64,000 nt of DNA from Neelides folsomi (Eukaryota; Arthropoda; Collembola; Neelipleona; Neelidae). Below, one piece after another: positions 48,262 to 61,341 of the stretch. The stretch's first letter is position 1. Each line of letters starts with the position of its first letter. A program made the position numbers and the translations under genes. The stretch spans positions 213,373 through 277,372 of the forward strand of contig JAQGBZ010000043.1 of the NCBI GenBank assembly GCA_034687125.1, given 5' to 3'. The notes under the pieces were generated by a model. That model worked only from the letters and a program-made list of their open reading frames with translations. It did not search any database and was not told where the DNA came from.

Positions 48262-49744
48262 TTAAGCTGTCTTCTTTTTGACCACGTAAGTTTTGTAGAA
48301 GAACTGAGCAAAGAGACACATGTATGAAACATACATTCCAAGGGCGAAAAACATGTGTAGGTTTTTCCGCTCACAAATGCCACCGTTCCCTTTAATAGAC
48401 AAAAATATAAATATGTCAACTTTTTTTAAATAGTTCTATGTTCATTTTATTGTCCATTCTGCTACTACATGATTATTATAGCCTTCACAATAAAAAATAT
48501 TTATATGAAATTACATTTGTAAGAAACGGCATAAACATTTATACAAATGCCAATGATCATCTGAGCAATTTGAACGGACGTAATGCAAATAGATACAAAT
48601 GTAGGAACTCGGAAGCTACACGCCTATTCAAATTAATAAACATTGTTTAATTATTCATTAATTTATAAATATTAGGTAGTTTGTTCGAGTGCTTTGGTTT
48701 TGCTTACTTTAAGAGTGTAGTAAGAGTACATCAAACTGTGGACAAACTGAAAATACAAAATTATTGAAATTAATTTAATTAGATTGAAGCGTTTAATTTC
48801 AAAATTTTATTTCAATTAAATTAGAGTTGAATTTATTGCTTTGTCTTGTTAACTTACGTAGTTCATACACACAAACCATCTGTGAGCGGAATCCTGTGAT
48901 TCGAATGTGGCCCTAAAATATTTAAGAAACTATTTAAATAAATATTTTAAAAACTCGTCAAAATTACATTGGGGTTTTCTCTGATCAGTTTATGTACATA
49001 ATCATATTACGTTATATGGAGAATTTTTAAATTACCAAGTATAGACCATAACGGTGAGATGATGGTACCTTTTAAAAAATAACAAGAGATTTTAAAACCA
49101 AAAAAGTCAGTTAACTAATTTTAAATAAATACATTTATCAAAAATATAGAGTAACAATTATTAGATACACGTTTTGCAGTTTCGTGGCATAGATTAATAA
49201 ACTTAAAATTTTACCAATGTAAAAAGATGAGCCGACGCTTGCGAAGGACGATGAAAAATGTGTCGCCCAAATCAGCAACTTTTGCCCAAGTCCCAGCAAG
49301 GCACCAAAACGAACTCGCCATTGAAAAATGTTCTCTAAATAGTCAAAAACATTATTTTGAAATTTTAATTTCATTAATAAACAAGAATTTAATTAACCTC
49401 CAAATTAAGTAATTGCACCTTGAGCAAATAGACAAATAAAAGCCATTTGGGACAGATGTAAGCAAAAACTTCATTTCCGGAAACGTCCTCATAAATCCCC
49501 CAATTGAGAAAACCGCCATTATGGCATTCCAAACAATCAATGGGATTTTGAGGTCAAACGGTCTTCTTTTCCTCATCCAAAACTCCAAGAACAAAATGCC
49601 AATTAAATAGGCAAAAGAAATATGGACGGCCAATGTCCAATTCCGTCCCATCCAGGAACGCCAATAAGGAAAATCGAAGATTTCAAAAGCGTACAATTTG
49701 TCATATGACGGATTTTTTAATGGCACTTGGATTTTCCCCTCCAT
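48262..49744 (-). CDS. Very-long-chain fatty-acid elongase (ELOVL, ELOVL3/6-like)
   Basis: Seven exons on the minus strand: 49419-49744, 49215-49334, 49036-49068, 48858-48912, 48708-48746, 48515-48623 and 48262-48389, giving 810 bases, 269 residues. The enzyme condenses malonyl-CoA with acyl-CoA in the endoplasmic reticulum. Family blocks appear in order: [20 protein letters not shown], the catalytic histidine box HWYHH (148-152, spliced across a 33-base exon), [13 protein letters not shown], and QIAQMIIG in a late membrane helix. The tail ends KKTA, a KKxx retrieval signal. Several hydrophobic helices are present. The first exon has two possible donors: before GTGCAA (used here) or 21 bases later before GTTAAT, which would insert seven residues; family length favours the first. 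Best match is the ELOVL6/ELOVL3 branch, from recall of the human protein. Confidence 0.92.
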
Positions 49745-51616
49745 TTTTAAATTATTGAATTTTAAATAACTTGAATTATTAAATGCAATTATCTTTAATA
49801 TTTAAAATGTGTTTATAAATATAATTATTAATTTTAGTATAGTCTTATATTTATTTATTTATTTTAATTTTAATTAATTAAATAACTTTTATGAGTACTT
49901 GAAGAAGGAAATTGTCTAAAGCTTAAAACGTTATGAAAATGTTGAGTTGAAGGGTCGAGAAAATTGAAATGAATGAAAGTTTTTGTCCGTATGAATCGAT
50001 TATGTGATCAAGTTGAGTTCCTCCTTTACTTTGTCAACTTCGTTAATTCTTTAAACACTCAATTTGAGTCTCCATATGAAGTGGGCGAATGCGGCGCAGA
50101 GAAAAAGAACCCCAATTTGGACAATGCAATAACTACAGTGAAAGTATACCAAATCCATTTGCGGCAATTGCGCTTTTGGAATACATAAATGTATTATTGG
50201 GATGTGTACTCGTAAAAATAATATTTAATTGAAGACCTGAAAGCAAAATACACATTCGACATAAACCTTTATTGAAGACACCTTTAAACTTATTCATACA
50301 AATATCTTTATATTATATAATAATATATAGATTAGATATTTCTATAAGATTCTATATAGCTTTTAATAATATTTTATGTTTCTAATATTCAGGATACAAA
50401 AATGTGAGTATTTATATACAGGAAATAATAATTATAGTAATAAATCCATACGCAAACGGTAAACGAAGGAACTCACCGAATTGAATTCAAATGATATGTA
50501 GAAAAAGCATGGAAGAGAATGGGGAAAGAAGTTCGAGTGAATTCACTCATTTATTCATTGGCTTCCTCAGTTCCTCAAATTCGGCACGCGATGAGCAGAA
50601 ATTGAGTATTAGAATGATACAACGTAAACTCGGGTATTTAATTAACTGAGGTATACAGATTCTAATAATAGCCCAAAATCATATAGATATACAGGTAGAC
50701 AGTACATGTTTTAGCTTTTAGATTCATATACTTTAGTACTTTTTTAATCTATCATATTACCACTATAACTTTATAACTATACTAGAATATAATCTGTTAG
50801 TCGACTTTATATGTATAAGTATGATTAAAAATTTTAAAAATTGTCTTAACGAAATGGTTCATCAAATGACATTAAACATCAATTAGGATTCTAAAAATAC
50901 TTACCAAAAGTTTTAAGTTAATTTCATAGATAAGGTTTCGAATGGCGTTGGCAACTCTATAAAAATTTAAATGAAACACATAATACTCATGAGGAATTTA
51001 AAGATGCAGAATCACATTCATCTCATCTCAGAAGAAAAAATGTATAAAAATCTTTCAGTTTTATATTACTCTATGTGAATATTTATGATTGAGTCTACTA
51101 GGGTCAATTTTGATTTTTTAATTGTATTAACTACCATTTTACTTTAGTTTTGAACAAGAAGATTCACAGTCCATGCCTAAAATCATCATTGAGTGTTCTT
51201 GAAATTTCCTAGTAAAATAAGAAGGGTATTAACTTTCATATTTATACATAAGTGGTTTTCCCAACAAATACGAATAAACATTTGAGGATTGATATTTGAC
51301 CCGTGTATAGTACATTTATATGTAATAGTTTGTATAATATAAATTGATTATCATCATTATTCATTATATCTTATTATCATTATTGTGAACTTAAATAAAT
51401 ATTGTATTTTACTATCTCAATTATCGATTTAAAAATAATATCACTAAATTAAATTGTTGCTGATTTATGAAATAAACTTTTATCAATTGTTGTTAATTGT
51501 TTTGTTTTAGTTCAAATTTTGATTATTTACCAAGATATAATATAAATTAATATGTAATAATAGTAAAATTAATTGTATAAATTATATAAATATTATTTAA
51601 AAAGTTCTAAATTATA
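49745..51616. other. Intergenic DNA between ELOVL and the zinc-finger/lipocalin array
   Basis: Mostly AT-rich. A somewhat GC-richer stretch lies at about 50440-50610. On the minus strand around 50060-50190 there is a short open stretch with a hydrophobic segment, but no start, splice context or family match was found. No gene is called. Confidence 0.45.
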
Positions 51617-52909
<1,293 letters not shown>

Positions 52910-53157
52910 ATTTCAAATTTTTTCCATTCTTAAGCTCTTGAACATTAAATATTAATATTAAATGTGGTGTTCCTCTCATGTAGTTTATATTAGGTAAATC
53001 ATTGAATCATTAAATATTGTATCACGTATAAAAATCAATCACAACTAATTTATTTTGATAAAAACAAAACGAAAAGGAATTTAAAATAAAATTTATAATT
53101 TTTGAATTTATAATAATATTATACTCATTTTAATTACATGTCATTGTTTAAATAATT

Positions 53158-53955
53158 TTAAATGTCATATTCGTTGCGACAATTATCGTGATTCCATTCA
53201 ATATAATTATCAACAACAATACCACTAATTGATAAAAGGTATTTATAAACATCAAACACACTTTCGTCCAGTTTCTTTCCTCGACTTAACATTCCAATTC
53301 CCATGAAATTCTCAATTCCTCTTTCACTTTCCATATAAAAGCATTCAATGCCCAAAATTGTGTTATAATCAGTATGCATCAAATGAAAACTAAATTCAAT
53401 ATCAGAATTACTGTAATATTTATCTAGAAAATAAATCATTATTATCAATTTACTATTTCAATTTATTATATTTTTAATTTAATTTATATTAAATGTTTTA
53501 TATTTACCAAAGAAATGATTCGAAAGCAAAAATCTTGATGGTTCTTTCATATCAGGAACGGAAACTCCAAACATAAACTCAATGACTTCAACATCTTGAG
53601 AATCCATAAGATGTTGATCATGGAGATAAGCACCAAAGGTTTCATTCCGACCGGGGAAAATATCCATAAAATCTACTTTAGCACATTCCAATTGTTCATC
53701 ACGGAGTGGCAAATTATGAAATTGACCTTTAAAGGATCCGTATTTAATAACATTCCATTGGCCAAGAAGCTGAAAACATTTCCAATTTAAATTTACAACC
53801 ATTAAAAATATTAAATTTATTGCTAATAAATTATTATTTAGAAATACCCTCGTTATATTGAGACTGCTTTGAACTGGAAGATTTCCACATGGACTGCGCC
53901 AAGCATTTACAGAAATTAAAAATGTAGAGATTAAAAATAAAACGTTTCTAAACAT
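53158..53955 (-). CDS. Secreted lipocalin, type A (array copy 1)
   Basis: Three exons on the minus strand, 53848-53955, 53508-53769 and 53158-53423, give 636 bases, 211 residues. The signal peptide is MFRNVLFLISTFLISVNA. An in-frame ATG 29 codons upstream exists, but the equivalent frame is interrupted in copy 2, so the MFRN start is preferred. Lipocalin signatures: GxW near the start of the barrel (GQW, 39-41) and TDY (141-143) in the middle. Four cysteines (23, 65, 151, 205) can form the two usual disulfides. Lipocalins carry small hydrophobic ligands outside cells (pigments, odorants, lipids). It is nearly identical in structure and exon phases to copy 2. The ligand is unknown. Confidence 0.85.
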
Positions 53956-54125
53956 TTTTAACTTGTTTAATGTTAGCTTTTTAGGAGCGAAAATAAATAT
54001 GAATTTGATTTCCTTACTTCCAATGACCACTTTAATGTTCATGAATGATTCTTTATGCAGATGCTCTATGTTTAATTAGCAAGATAAGAATTCTGAATTG
54101 ATAATTTGAAGTGGTCCTTTAAATT
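53956..54125 (-). promoter_or_regulatory. Conserved upstream region of lipocalin A copy 1
   Basis: Over about 170 bases this upstream sequence is strongly similar to that of copy 2 (55826-56045). It includes a block containing TTTATGCAGATGCTCTATG and another containing GATAATTTGAAGTGGTCC as written on the plus strand. The second block recurs in diverged form near 59480 without a gene. Shared promoter function is inferred; recent duplication alone could also explain the similarity. Confidence 0.45.
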
Positions 54126-54623
54126 ACAATGTATTAGCGGAAACAAGAAAAAAAATTAATTAATGGTTATACAAGTAGTTATACATAATTATATTTTATT
54201 TATAATATGATTTTCCCAACAAATATTGTATGGTATGGTACTTCTGAGGATTAATATTATATCAATGATCATTTAGTTTGTAGAATATAAATTGATTTTA
54301 ACACCATATAAATTCAACTAAAATTTGACATAATAAGTATATAACTTTTGCAATAATAAACTATAAATGCATTGCTCCGTTCTCATCATCACATACAAAA
54401 TTAAAATGTTATCTTTACCTTGTGGTCATTAATTACTAGAAAAATCATGTTAAAAATCAATTGTAATTTCGGCATTCTTTTAGTTATATAAATATTGTAA
54501 TTTTAGGGATTTAAATAAAAATTGTTTTTTATTTAAATTTTCTATCACTTTTTAACATTTACGACATGCATATTAAGAATTTCTGATTTATCTTCAATTT
54601 ATTAATTTTGGGGTAATTGAGAA

Positions 54624-54704
54624 CAATATAGTAGCTCAATCTGCCAATAATTTGGATAATCAATATAGTTCAAATAAATTTTCATAGATTGAGCTACTAT
54701 ATTG
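54624..54704. repeat. Perfect 19-bp inverted repeat with 43-base loop
   Basis: CAATATAGTAGCTCAATCT (54624-54642) is matched exactly by AGATTGAGCTACTATATTG (54686-54704). Outside it GGGG near 54611 and CCCC near 54716 could extend the pairing. It lies between lipocalin copies 1 and 2. It could be a small transposon or a pre-microRNA-sized hairpin. Confidence 0.75.
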
Positions 54705-55024
54705 TATAATAATGCCCCATAATATTTTTCTTTTTTATATACCAACATATAAGGAAATCAATGGAATGTGGAATATTCAATAAAAATGGTCTCAAATGTA
54801 CTTATATAAAGATATCATTGATTCGAGTTGAATTGTTCCATTACATATGCAAGATGTTGTCACGGATAATAAATTACATTATTAAATAAATAATTTAAAA
54901 ATAATTCACAATTAACTTTTAATTTGTTTGATAACAAAACTAAAAAGAATTTAAAATAAAATTTATAATAATAATGTTTGAATTTTTATAATACTCATTT
55001 TAATTATGGTATTGTTTAAATAAT

Positions 55025-55825
55025 TTAAATGTCGTATTCATTGAGACAATTATCGTGATTCCATTCAAGATAATCATCAACAACAATACCACTAATTGAT
55101 AAAAGGTATTTATAAACATCAAAAACACTTTCGTCCAATTTCCTTCCTTTACTTAACATCCCAATTCCAATAAAGTTCTCGGGCCCTCTTTCACTTTCCA
55201 TATAAACGCATTCAATACCCAAAATTGTGTTATAATCAGTATGCATCAAATGAACACTAAATTCAACATCATAATTGCCGTAATATTCTTCTAAAAACGA
55301 AATAAATACTTTTCAATTTACTATTTTAATTTATGATAATGTTAATTTAATTTAAATATATTTTATGGTTAAAGAAGAATTTACCAAAGAAATGATTTGA
55401 AAGCAAAAATCTTGAAGGTTCTTTCATATCAGGAACGGTAAGTCCAAACATTGACTCAATGACTTCAATATTTTGAGAATTCATAAGAGTTGGTTCATGG
55501 AGATAAGCACCAAAGGTTTCATTCCGATCCGGGAAAATATTCATAAAATCAATTTTTACACATTCGTCAAATTTCGGACGTGGTGGCAAATTATGAAATT
55601 CACTTTCAAAGAATCCGTATTTAATAACATTCCATTGGCCAAGAAGCTGAAAACATTCCCAATTTAAATTTCCAATCTTAAAAATATTAAATTTAATAAA
55701 TTTTTATTAAGAAATACCCTCGTTATATTGAGACTGCTTTGAACTGGAAGATTTCCACATGGACTGCGCCAAGCATTTGCAGAAATTAAAAATGTAGAAA
55801 TTAAAAATAAAATGTTTCTAAACAT
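55025..55825 (-). CDS. Secreted lipocalin, type A (array copy 2)
   Basis: Three exons on the minus strand, 55718-55825, 55385-55646 and 55025-55290, give 636 bases, 211 residues, with the same phases as copy 1. Signal peptide, GQW motif, HTDY motif and the four cysteines are all kept. Differences from copy 1 are scattered substitutions, e.g. the loop after the GxW strand (NLPPRPKFDE in place of NLPLRDEQLE) and IECVYMES for IECFYMES. Both copies are intact, so both are likely functional, possibly with differing ligands. Upstream sequence is shared with copy 1. Confidence 0.85.
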
Positions 55826-56045
55826 TTTTAAATTGAAATTTAATGTTAACTTATTACGAGCAAAAAATAAACTTTATGAGTTTGATGTCCTTACTTTCAA
55901 TGACCACTTTAATGTTCATGAATAATTATTTATGCAGATGCTCTATGTTTAATTAGCAATATAAGAATTTAATTAATTCTCAATCGATAATTTGAAGTGG
56001 TCCTTTAAAATCACAATGAATTAGCAGAACCACAAAAATATTTAT
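55826..56045 (-). promoter_or_regulatory. Conserved upstream region of lipocalin A copy 2
   Basis: It is similar to the region upstream of copy 1 and, further out, to 59420-59640, where the same order of blocks precedes lipocalin copy 5 on its 3' side. A TATA-like CATAAATA is present on the minus strand near 55930. Promoter identity is inferred from conservation and position. Confidence 0.4.
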
Positions 56046-56576
56046 TATCTGTAGGCAATGATTTGTACAAATTGCATATTTAAATATTGTCTCTTATAAT
56101 TACGCATTTAATTAATTTTAATAAATAATTTTATAAAGATTTAAAATTATAATAAGTAAATATAAGTATATTATATATGATGTGTATGTGTAACTCAAAA
56201 CAATCACAATACAAGTACAATGTTCATCATTAAATATCGTATACTTACAATATTAATATTTATTTTACTATTTTTCTCAATATTCTCATTTTCATTTTTG
56301 AACAATTAAATTATGGTAAAACATAATGTGTTACAGCGTGTTTTAAGTGTAATTAGTTGTGACCTAGGAATTACCTAATGTGTTTACTCTTTTGTGATTA
56401 ATTATAATTTGATCATTCTGTTATTTGATTTTGTCCGGGACGGACATGTAATTTGGTCTCTCCAATAAACTCCATTTTCTCGTTTTCTCCGTTGACCTCT
56501 TGACCTCTTCATTTTCCTTTTTCCATTTTCGCATTTGGCATTTGGACTTGGGATTTGGGAATTAGCCGAACATTTG

Positions 56577-57392
56577 TACCGAAACAATATGTATTTGGGT
56601 AATTATCGTGAGTGACTTCGAAAAAACTTTGGGGAAGGAGTCCATGCTTGTTTAAAATATTTTTGTATTCAATAAAGACATTTTCATCCGAAGTTTCTTC
56701 TTTGCCGAGCATAGGAATGTAAATCCATCACCTTCAGTTTCTGTGTAAAAACAAAGGAGTCCAAGAGCTGTTTCATAATCTGTATGCAGAAGATGGCCGC
56801 TAACTTCAGCTCCTTTAAGGAAATCATCAGCTTCTACAATAAAATAAAAAAGCTTACATATGCATACAAATTATATCATAGACAAAAAAGAAAGATATCA
56901 TTTCATGAATACCATAAACACGATTAGAAAGTTTCCATCTTGCATTGTCATTTAAATCTGGAATTTGAACTCCAAACATAACATAACTTTTTAAATTCAT
57001 GGTTTCATGAATTAAAGGGTCATGAATATAAGAACCAAAAGTATCATTTCTTTCTGGGAAATCAATTTTCAAACATTCGTTAGCATTAATTGATGAGGAT
57101 TTTGTAATCGGGTATCCAAGCATTAAAACGTTCCATTGATCAAACAGCTACATAAGTAATAATTATAAAATATTGTTGCAATTTAATTCATTATATTTTA
57201 TAATTGTGTAATTCTTTATACTTATATGTATACCTAGTATGCATAATGATATATTGGTATAAATTTTGTATAAAGTTTTTGAAGTTAAAATTCTCACTTC
57301 TGAAATTTCGAGCCCTGATTGAACTGGAAAATTTTTTCATATTAATTTACATTCAAAAAAAGGAAAGAAAAAATAATCAATAATTTGATCAT
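56577..57392 (-). pseudogene. Lipocalin type B pseudogene (array copy 3)
   Basis: It matches copy 5 throughout but is broken several times. Exon 1 (ATG at 57392, MIKLLIIFSFLFLN) runs into a stop and frameshift where copy 5 continues into the mature protein. Exon 2 lacks four codons (IDF-PERND against IDFINLFPERND). Exon 3 has lost one base before the MLGK block (GGTGATGG against GGTGAATGG). The last cysteine is changed (DNYPN for DDCPN) and the normal stop is lost. Confidence 0.85.
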
Positions 57393-58085
57393 TTTAAACT
57401 TGTTTTTATAATGGAAATGTATGTTAGAAATCTAATTTGTAACAGGGGATTTATTATCGACAGGTCAATTAACAAATCAATGTTATAATAAGATATGAAA
57501 ATAATTGAAAATGATAATAATAAACAATTGTCGATTATATGAAACGTATGGAGATATGATACACTCCATATATAAGTAATTATGTAGTATATTATCAATC
57601 TTTTAATGGAATAATTTCTTACCTTGATTAATAAAGTTGGAACGTGTTCATTTTATATACATTTTCAGATACTTAAATATTAAAAAATAGACATTCCAAC
57701 ATTCAAATTAGGTTTATATAATATTATGGCATATGGAATTTGCTAATAAAATAGCACACTTTTTTCAATGTTCAAAATTAGTAAAAAATAATTTTTATAT
57801 TAGATTAAAAATTACTTATGATCTTAATGATCTTAATGCTTAATTTGATTCTGAATAAACAAATTTATTTATTGTACTAATACTCTTAAAAGATTCTTGT
57901 CTTACAATGAGTTTTAATAAATCAAAATTTTACTAATTATTAAGTTGAAATATTGGGTAATAAGTTTATTATGTTTATAACCATATTCTCAAAATAAGTA
58001 ATAAAATATCGAAATATTTAAACCTTATTATTAATTTGATTTTTTATGATAAAAAATATTCAAAAATGGATTAAATGTAAATTTT

Positions 58086-58666
58086 TTATTGTAAAAGTTC
58101 AGAGGAATTTGGGCAATTATTTTGCTCAAGTTCAAGAAAATCGTTAACAATTCCATTCTGACTTAATAAAGATATGTACGCATCAAAAGTGCTTTCGTCC
58201 AATTTTTCTTCTTTGCTCAACATTCCAATCCAATATTCATTGTATTCTTCGTCACCATCAGAAGACTTTTCATAAAAACAGAATATAGCAAGGAGAGTTT
58301 TATAATCAATATGAAGAACATGTAGGCTAGTTTCCATCAAAGGAGAGAGGTTACCTGTAATTACTAAAATTTAGGTTAAATAAAGCTTCTATTATATTAA
58401 CTTTTTAAATACCTTACCAAAATAATGGTTTGAAATTTTCATTCTTGCTTGCAAATTCATATCAGGAATTGTGATACCAGCCATAAATGTACTCCTTCCG
58501 AGAGGAAGAGAATCGAACACTGGTGCATGCACATAAGCCCAAAAGTGTCATCTATTCCAGGGAACATGTCGAAGAAATCGATTTTGTAACATAATCAATG
58601 TTCTTCAAATTTATCAAATTTTGAGACTGATGGTCCGACATGGTTCAAGTTCAATTGACCGATTAA
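58086..58666 (-). pseudogene. Lipocalin type C pseudogene (array copy 4)
   Basis: It matches copy 6. Exon 2 (from about 58666) has lost the tryptophan of GxW (GQL), carries a stop codon after KFEEH and has a one-base deletion at the GAYVH block. The exon 3 frame is still open, 84 codons from METSLHVLH, with HIDY in place of HTDY. No signal-peptide exon like that of copy 6 is found upstream. Exon 3 being open suggests that inactivation is fairly recent. Confidence 0.85.
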
Positions 58667-59005
58667 CTATGTGAATGAAAGTTAACAAAGACAATTAAAT
58701 AAAAAAATTTATAAAATTTTTAATATATTTCATAAATATAAAATAATTGACATATGTAACAAGATTATCTAATCCCTTCACAGCTTCTTTTATTATTAGT
58801 AATATTTTTGTCTACATATTAATGTTTATGAATATTGCTAATTACTTGTTTATAAATACCATAATTCTGCTCATTAAATTATTCATTTTTTCATTCAATC
58901 ATAGATTTTGTGTTAAACTTAAAATTTTGATTTAACATTTTATAAATTATTCTTGTCTGTTTTGGATATAAATGAAGAAAGTTTGCGAATTGAACCCAGT
59001 TAAAT

Positions 59006-59296
59006 CATACTGGAGAAAAATCCTACAAATTCAAATTTTGTGAATATTCATTCAATCAAAATAACATTTTAATAAAACATTTGAGAATGTACATAAGAGA
59101 AAAACCATTCAAATGTCCATTCTGCGAATTTTCATGCGCACAAAAGTCATATTTAAATATCAACATGAGATTTCAAACAAGAGAAAAACCTTTCAAATGC
59201 AAAATCTGCAATGATGCTTGTAAGCAAAAACAAAAAAACTGGACTTTAAAAATTCACATGAAGACCTACATGGTTGAAAAAACACAAAACTCGTGA
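59006..59296 (+). pseudogene. C2H2 zinc-finger fragment inside the lipocalin array
   Basis: A frame open from CAT at 59006 to the stop at 59296 reads HTGEKSYKFKFCEYSF, then REKPFKCPFCEFSCAQKSYL, then REKPFKCKICNDACKQKQ. It has about three fingers, only the middle one near consensus: the first lacks its first cysteine (KFKFC), the second has N for one histidine, and the third has extra residues. There is no start codon or upstream fingers. It resembles the array at 51617-52909, e.g. the shared FKCPFCxxxCA block, and sits in the same place relative to the following lipocalin unit. Confidence 0.7.
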
Positions 59297-59419
59297 ATTT
59301 AACTCCTATTCTGAATAGGTAGAAGACAGAATGGATAAAATAACTAAACTAAACCATTCACGTGCACATGTTTATAATATATATGAATGCACATGTGAAT
59401 ATTTGAATATTTATACGTA

Positions 59420-59640
59420 GGTCATAATTCATTATGCAAATTCTTTATGTTTAAAAAGTGAGATAAGAATTTAATTAATTCTAAATTGATAATTTGAAGT
59501 TTTTCCTTTAATATTAAAATGAATTAGCGGAAACACGAAAATATTAGTTAATGATTTGTACAAATTGCATATTTAAATATATTGTATCTTTGAATTATCC
59601 ATTTAATTAATTTTTAAATATAATTTTACAGAGATTTAAA
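59420..59640. promoter_or_regulatory. Relic of a lipocalin A upstream region without its gene
   Basis: The order of blocks TATGTTTAA, ATAAGAATTTAATTAATTCT, GATAATTTGAAG, ATGAATTAGCGG(AAACA) and GATTTGTACAAATTGCATAT matches the DNA upstream of lipocalin A copy 2 (55940-56090). No type A gene adjoins it on the left; a zinc-finger fragment is found there instead. The sequence is read as a remnant left when an A gene was lost or never copied. Confidence 0.55.
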
Positions 59641-59764
59641 ATTATATCTAGTATGTAAATATATTTGTGTATAACATATTAATGGAATCACTCAACACAA
59701 GTTCATTTTAAAATATCGTACGCTATACATAATATTTTATGACTATTCTAATTGAATAATTAAA

Positions 59765-60615
59765 TTACGGTAAAATTTCATATTTATTTGGGCAATCATC
59801 ATGATTGAGTTCGAAAAAACTTTCGGGAAGGAGTCCATGCATGTTTAAAATATTTTTGTATTCAATAAAGACATTTTCATCCAAAGTTTCTCCTTTGCCA
59901 AGCATTGAAATGAAAATCCATTCACCTTCAGTTTCTGTGTAAAAACAAAGGAGTCCAAGAGCTGTTTCATAATCTGTATGAAGAAGATGGCCGCTAACTT
60001 CACCTCCTTGATCGAATTCACCAGCTGAAATAAAATTAAAAAACACATACAAATATGCATAATAAAAATATAATAGGCAAAAAAATAGACAAAAAATATG
60101 ATTTCATTTATACCATAAAAATGATTAAAAAGTTTCCATCTTCCATTGTCATTTAAATCTGGAATATGAACTCCAAACATAACAGAGCTTCTTAATTTTA
60201 TGGTTTCATGAATTAAAGGGTCATGAATATATGAACCAAAAGTATCATTTCTTTCTGGGAAAAGGTTAATGAAATCAATTTTCAAACATTCGTTAGCATT
60301 TATTGATGGGGATTTCGTAATTGGGAATCCGAACATTAAAACGTTCCATTGACCAAACAGCTAATAATAATAAAATATTATTGCAATTTAATTAATTATA
60401 CCAATATAATGGTTTAATACTTTATACCTATTTATAGTACTTGAATAGTATGTACGAGTATAATGATAGGTATAATATTTTATTAATTTTTAAGTCAAAA
60501 TTCTTACTTCTGAAATTTCAAGTCCAGATTGAACTGGAAAATTTTTACATATCGATTTCCATTCACAATTTCCATTCAAAAAAAGAACGGACAGAATAAT
60601 CAATAATTTGATCAT
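59765..60615 (-). CDS. Secreted lipocalin, type B (array copy 5)
   Basis: Three exons on the minus strand, 60508-60615, 60114-60360 and 59765-60024, give 615 bases, 204 residues. The signal peptide is MIKLLIILSVLFLNGNC-type. GQW follows the first intron, HTDY is in exon 3, and the four lipocalin cysteines are present (ICKN, ECLK, LCFY, DDCP). It shares gene plan and phases with types A and C but is strongly diverged from both. Its broken duplicate is copy 3. Ligand and tissue are unknown. Confidence 0.85.
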
Positions 60616-61341
60616 TTTAAAATTTATTTTTAAATGAAAATGCACGTTAGAAATCCAATTTGTCACGAGTGAATATATTATATATTACCTCGACAGGTCA
60701 ATTAACAAATCTATGCTATAACGAGATGAAATGAAATGAAAATAATTGAAAAAGAGCCATTTTAGATAATAAACTATTTTTAAATATATGTTACGTATGA
60801 AGCAATATTGAATTTGAAGAAATTAATTATTATTTATCTATTAATGGAAAAATTTCCTGCTTGATTAGTAAACCTTAATAACATGTGTCCATTTTGACAT
60901 AACATATAACATAAATGATATAACATAAATGTTTAAAAATAGAGATTCCAACTTTCAAATTTGGTTTATACGTAAAAGTATTAAATATGGAATTTCCGTA
61001 TTTTAATAAAATATCACATTTTTCAATGTTCAAAATTAGTAAAAAATGATGTTTAGACTATAAATTTCTTATGATATGATTTATGAATTATGATCTGAAT
61101 GCAGTGTACTAATACTTTGTCTTAGTCTTAATCAAAAGTTTCTCGTCTTGCAATGAATTTTAATGAATCAAAATTTTACGTAAAGTTTATTCTTTACATC
61201 TTATAATATTGGTTTATGAGTTATTATTACCTCTATAACCATATTTTCATGATATTAATAAAATATCGCAATATTTAAACCTTATTTTTTGATTTAATTT
61301 TTTATGATAGAAAATGGATTAAATGTTAATATGTTTTATTT

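Larger units (their letters stand above)
55920..58690. repeat. First block of a duplicated lipocalin B-C segment
   Basis: This block (B and C pseudogenes plus flanks) is repeated at about 59420-61930. Anchor sequences show offsets of 3.2-3.5 kb: ATTTGTACAA at 56061 and 59553, and TTCAAAATTA at 57771 and 61029. Coding exons, introns and intergenic DNA all match, so the duplication was genomic, not by retroposition. Both genes in this block are broken, and both in the second block are intact. Confidence 0.75.

Noticed and set aside
50060-50190. Minus-strand open stretch with a hydrophobic segment (WIWYTFTVVIALSKLGFFF)
   Set aside because: No start, splice partner or family match. It may be a chance frame; kept as intergenic.
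53956-54042. Upstream in-frame ATG for lipocalin copy 1 adding 29 residues
   Set aside because: The extension places the signal peptide inside the protein, and the equivalent frame has a stop in copy 2, so the start at 53955 is chosen.
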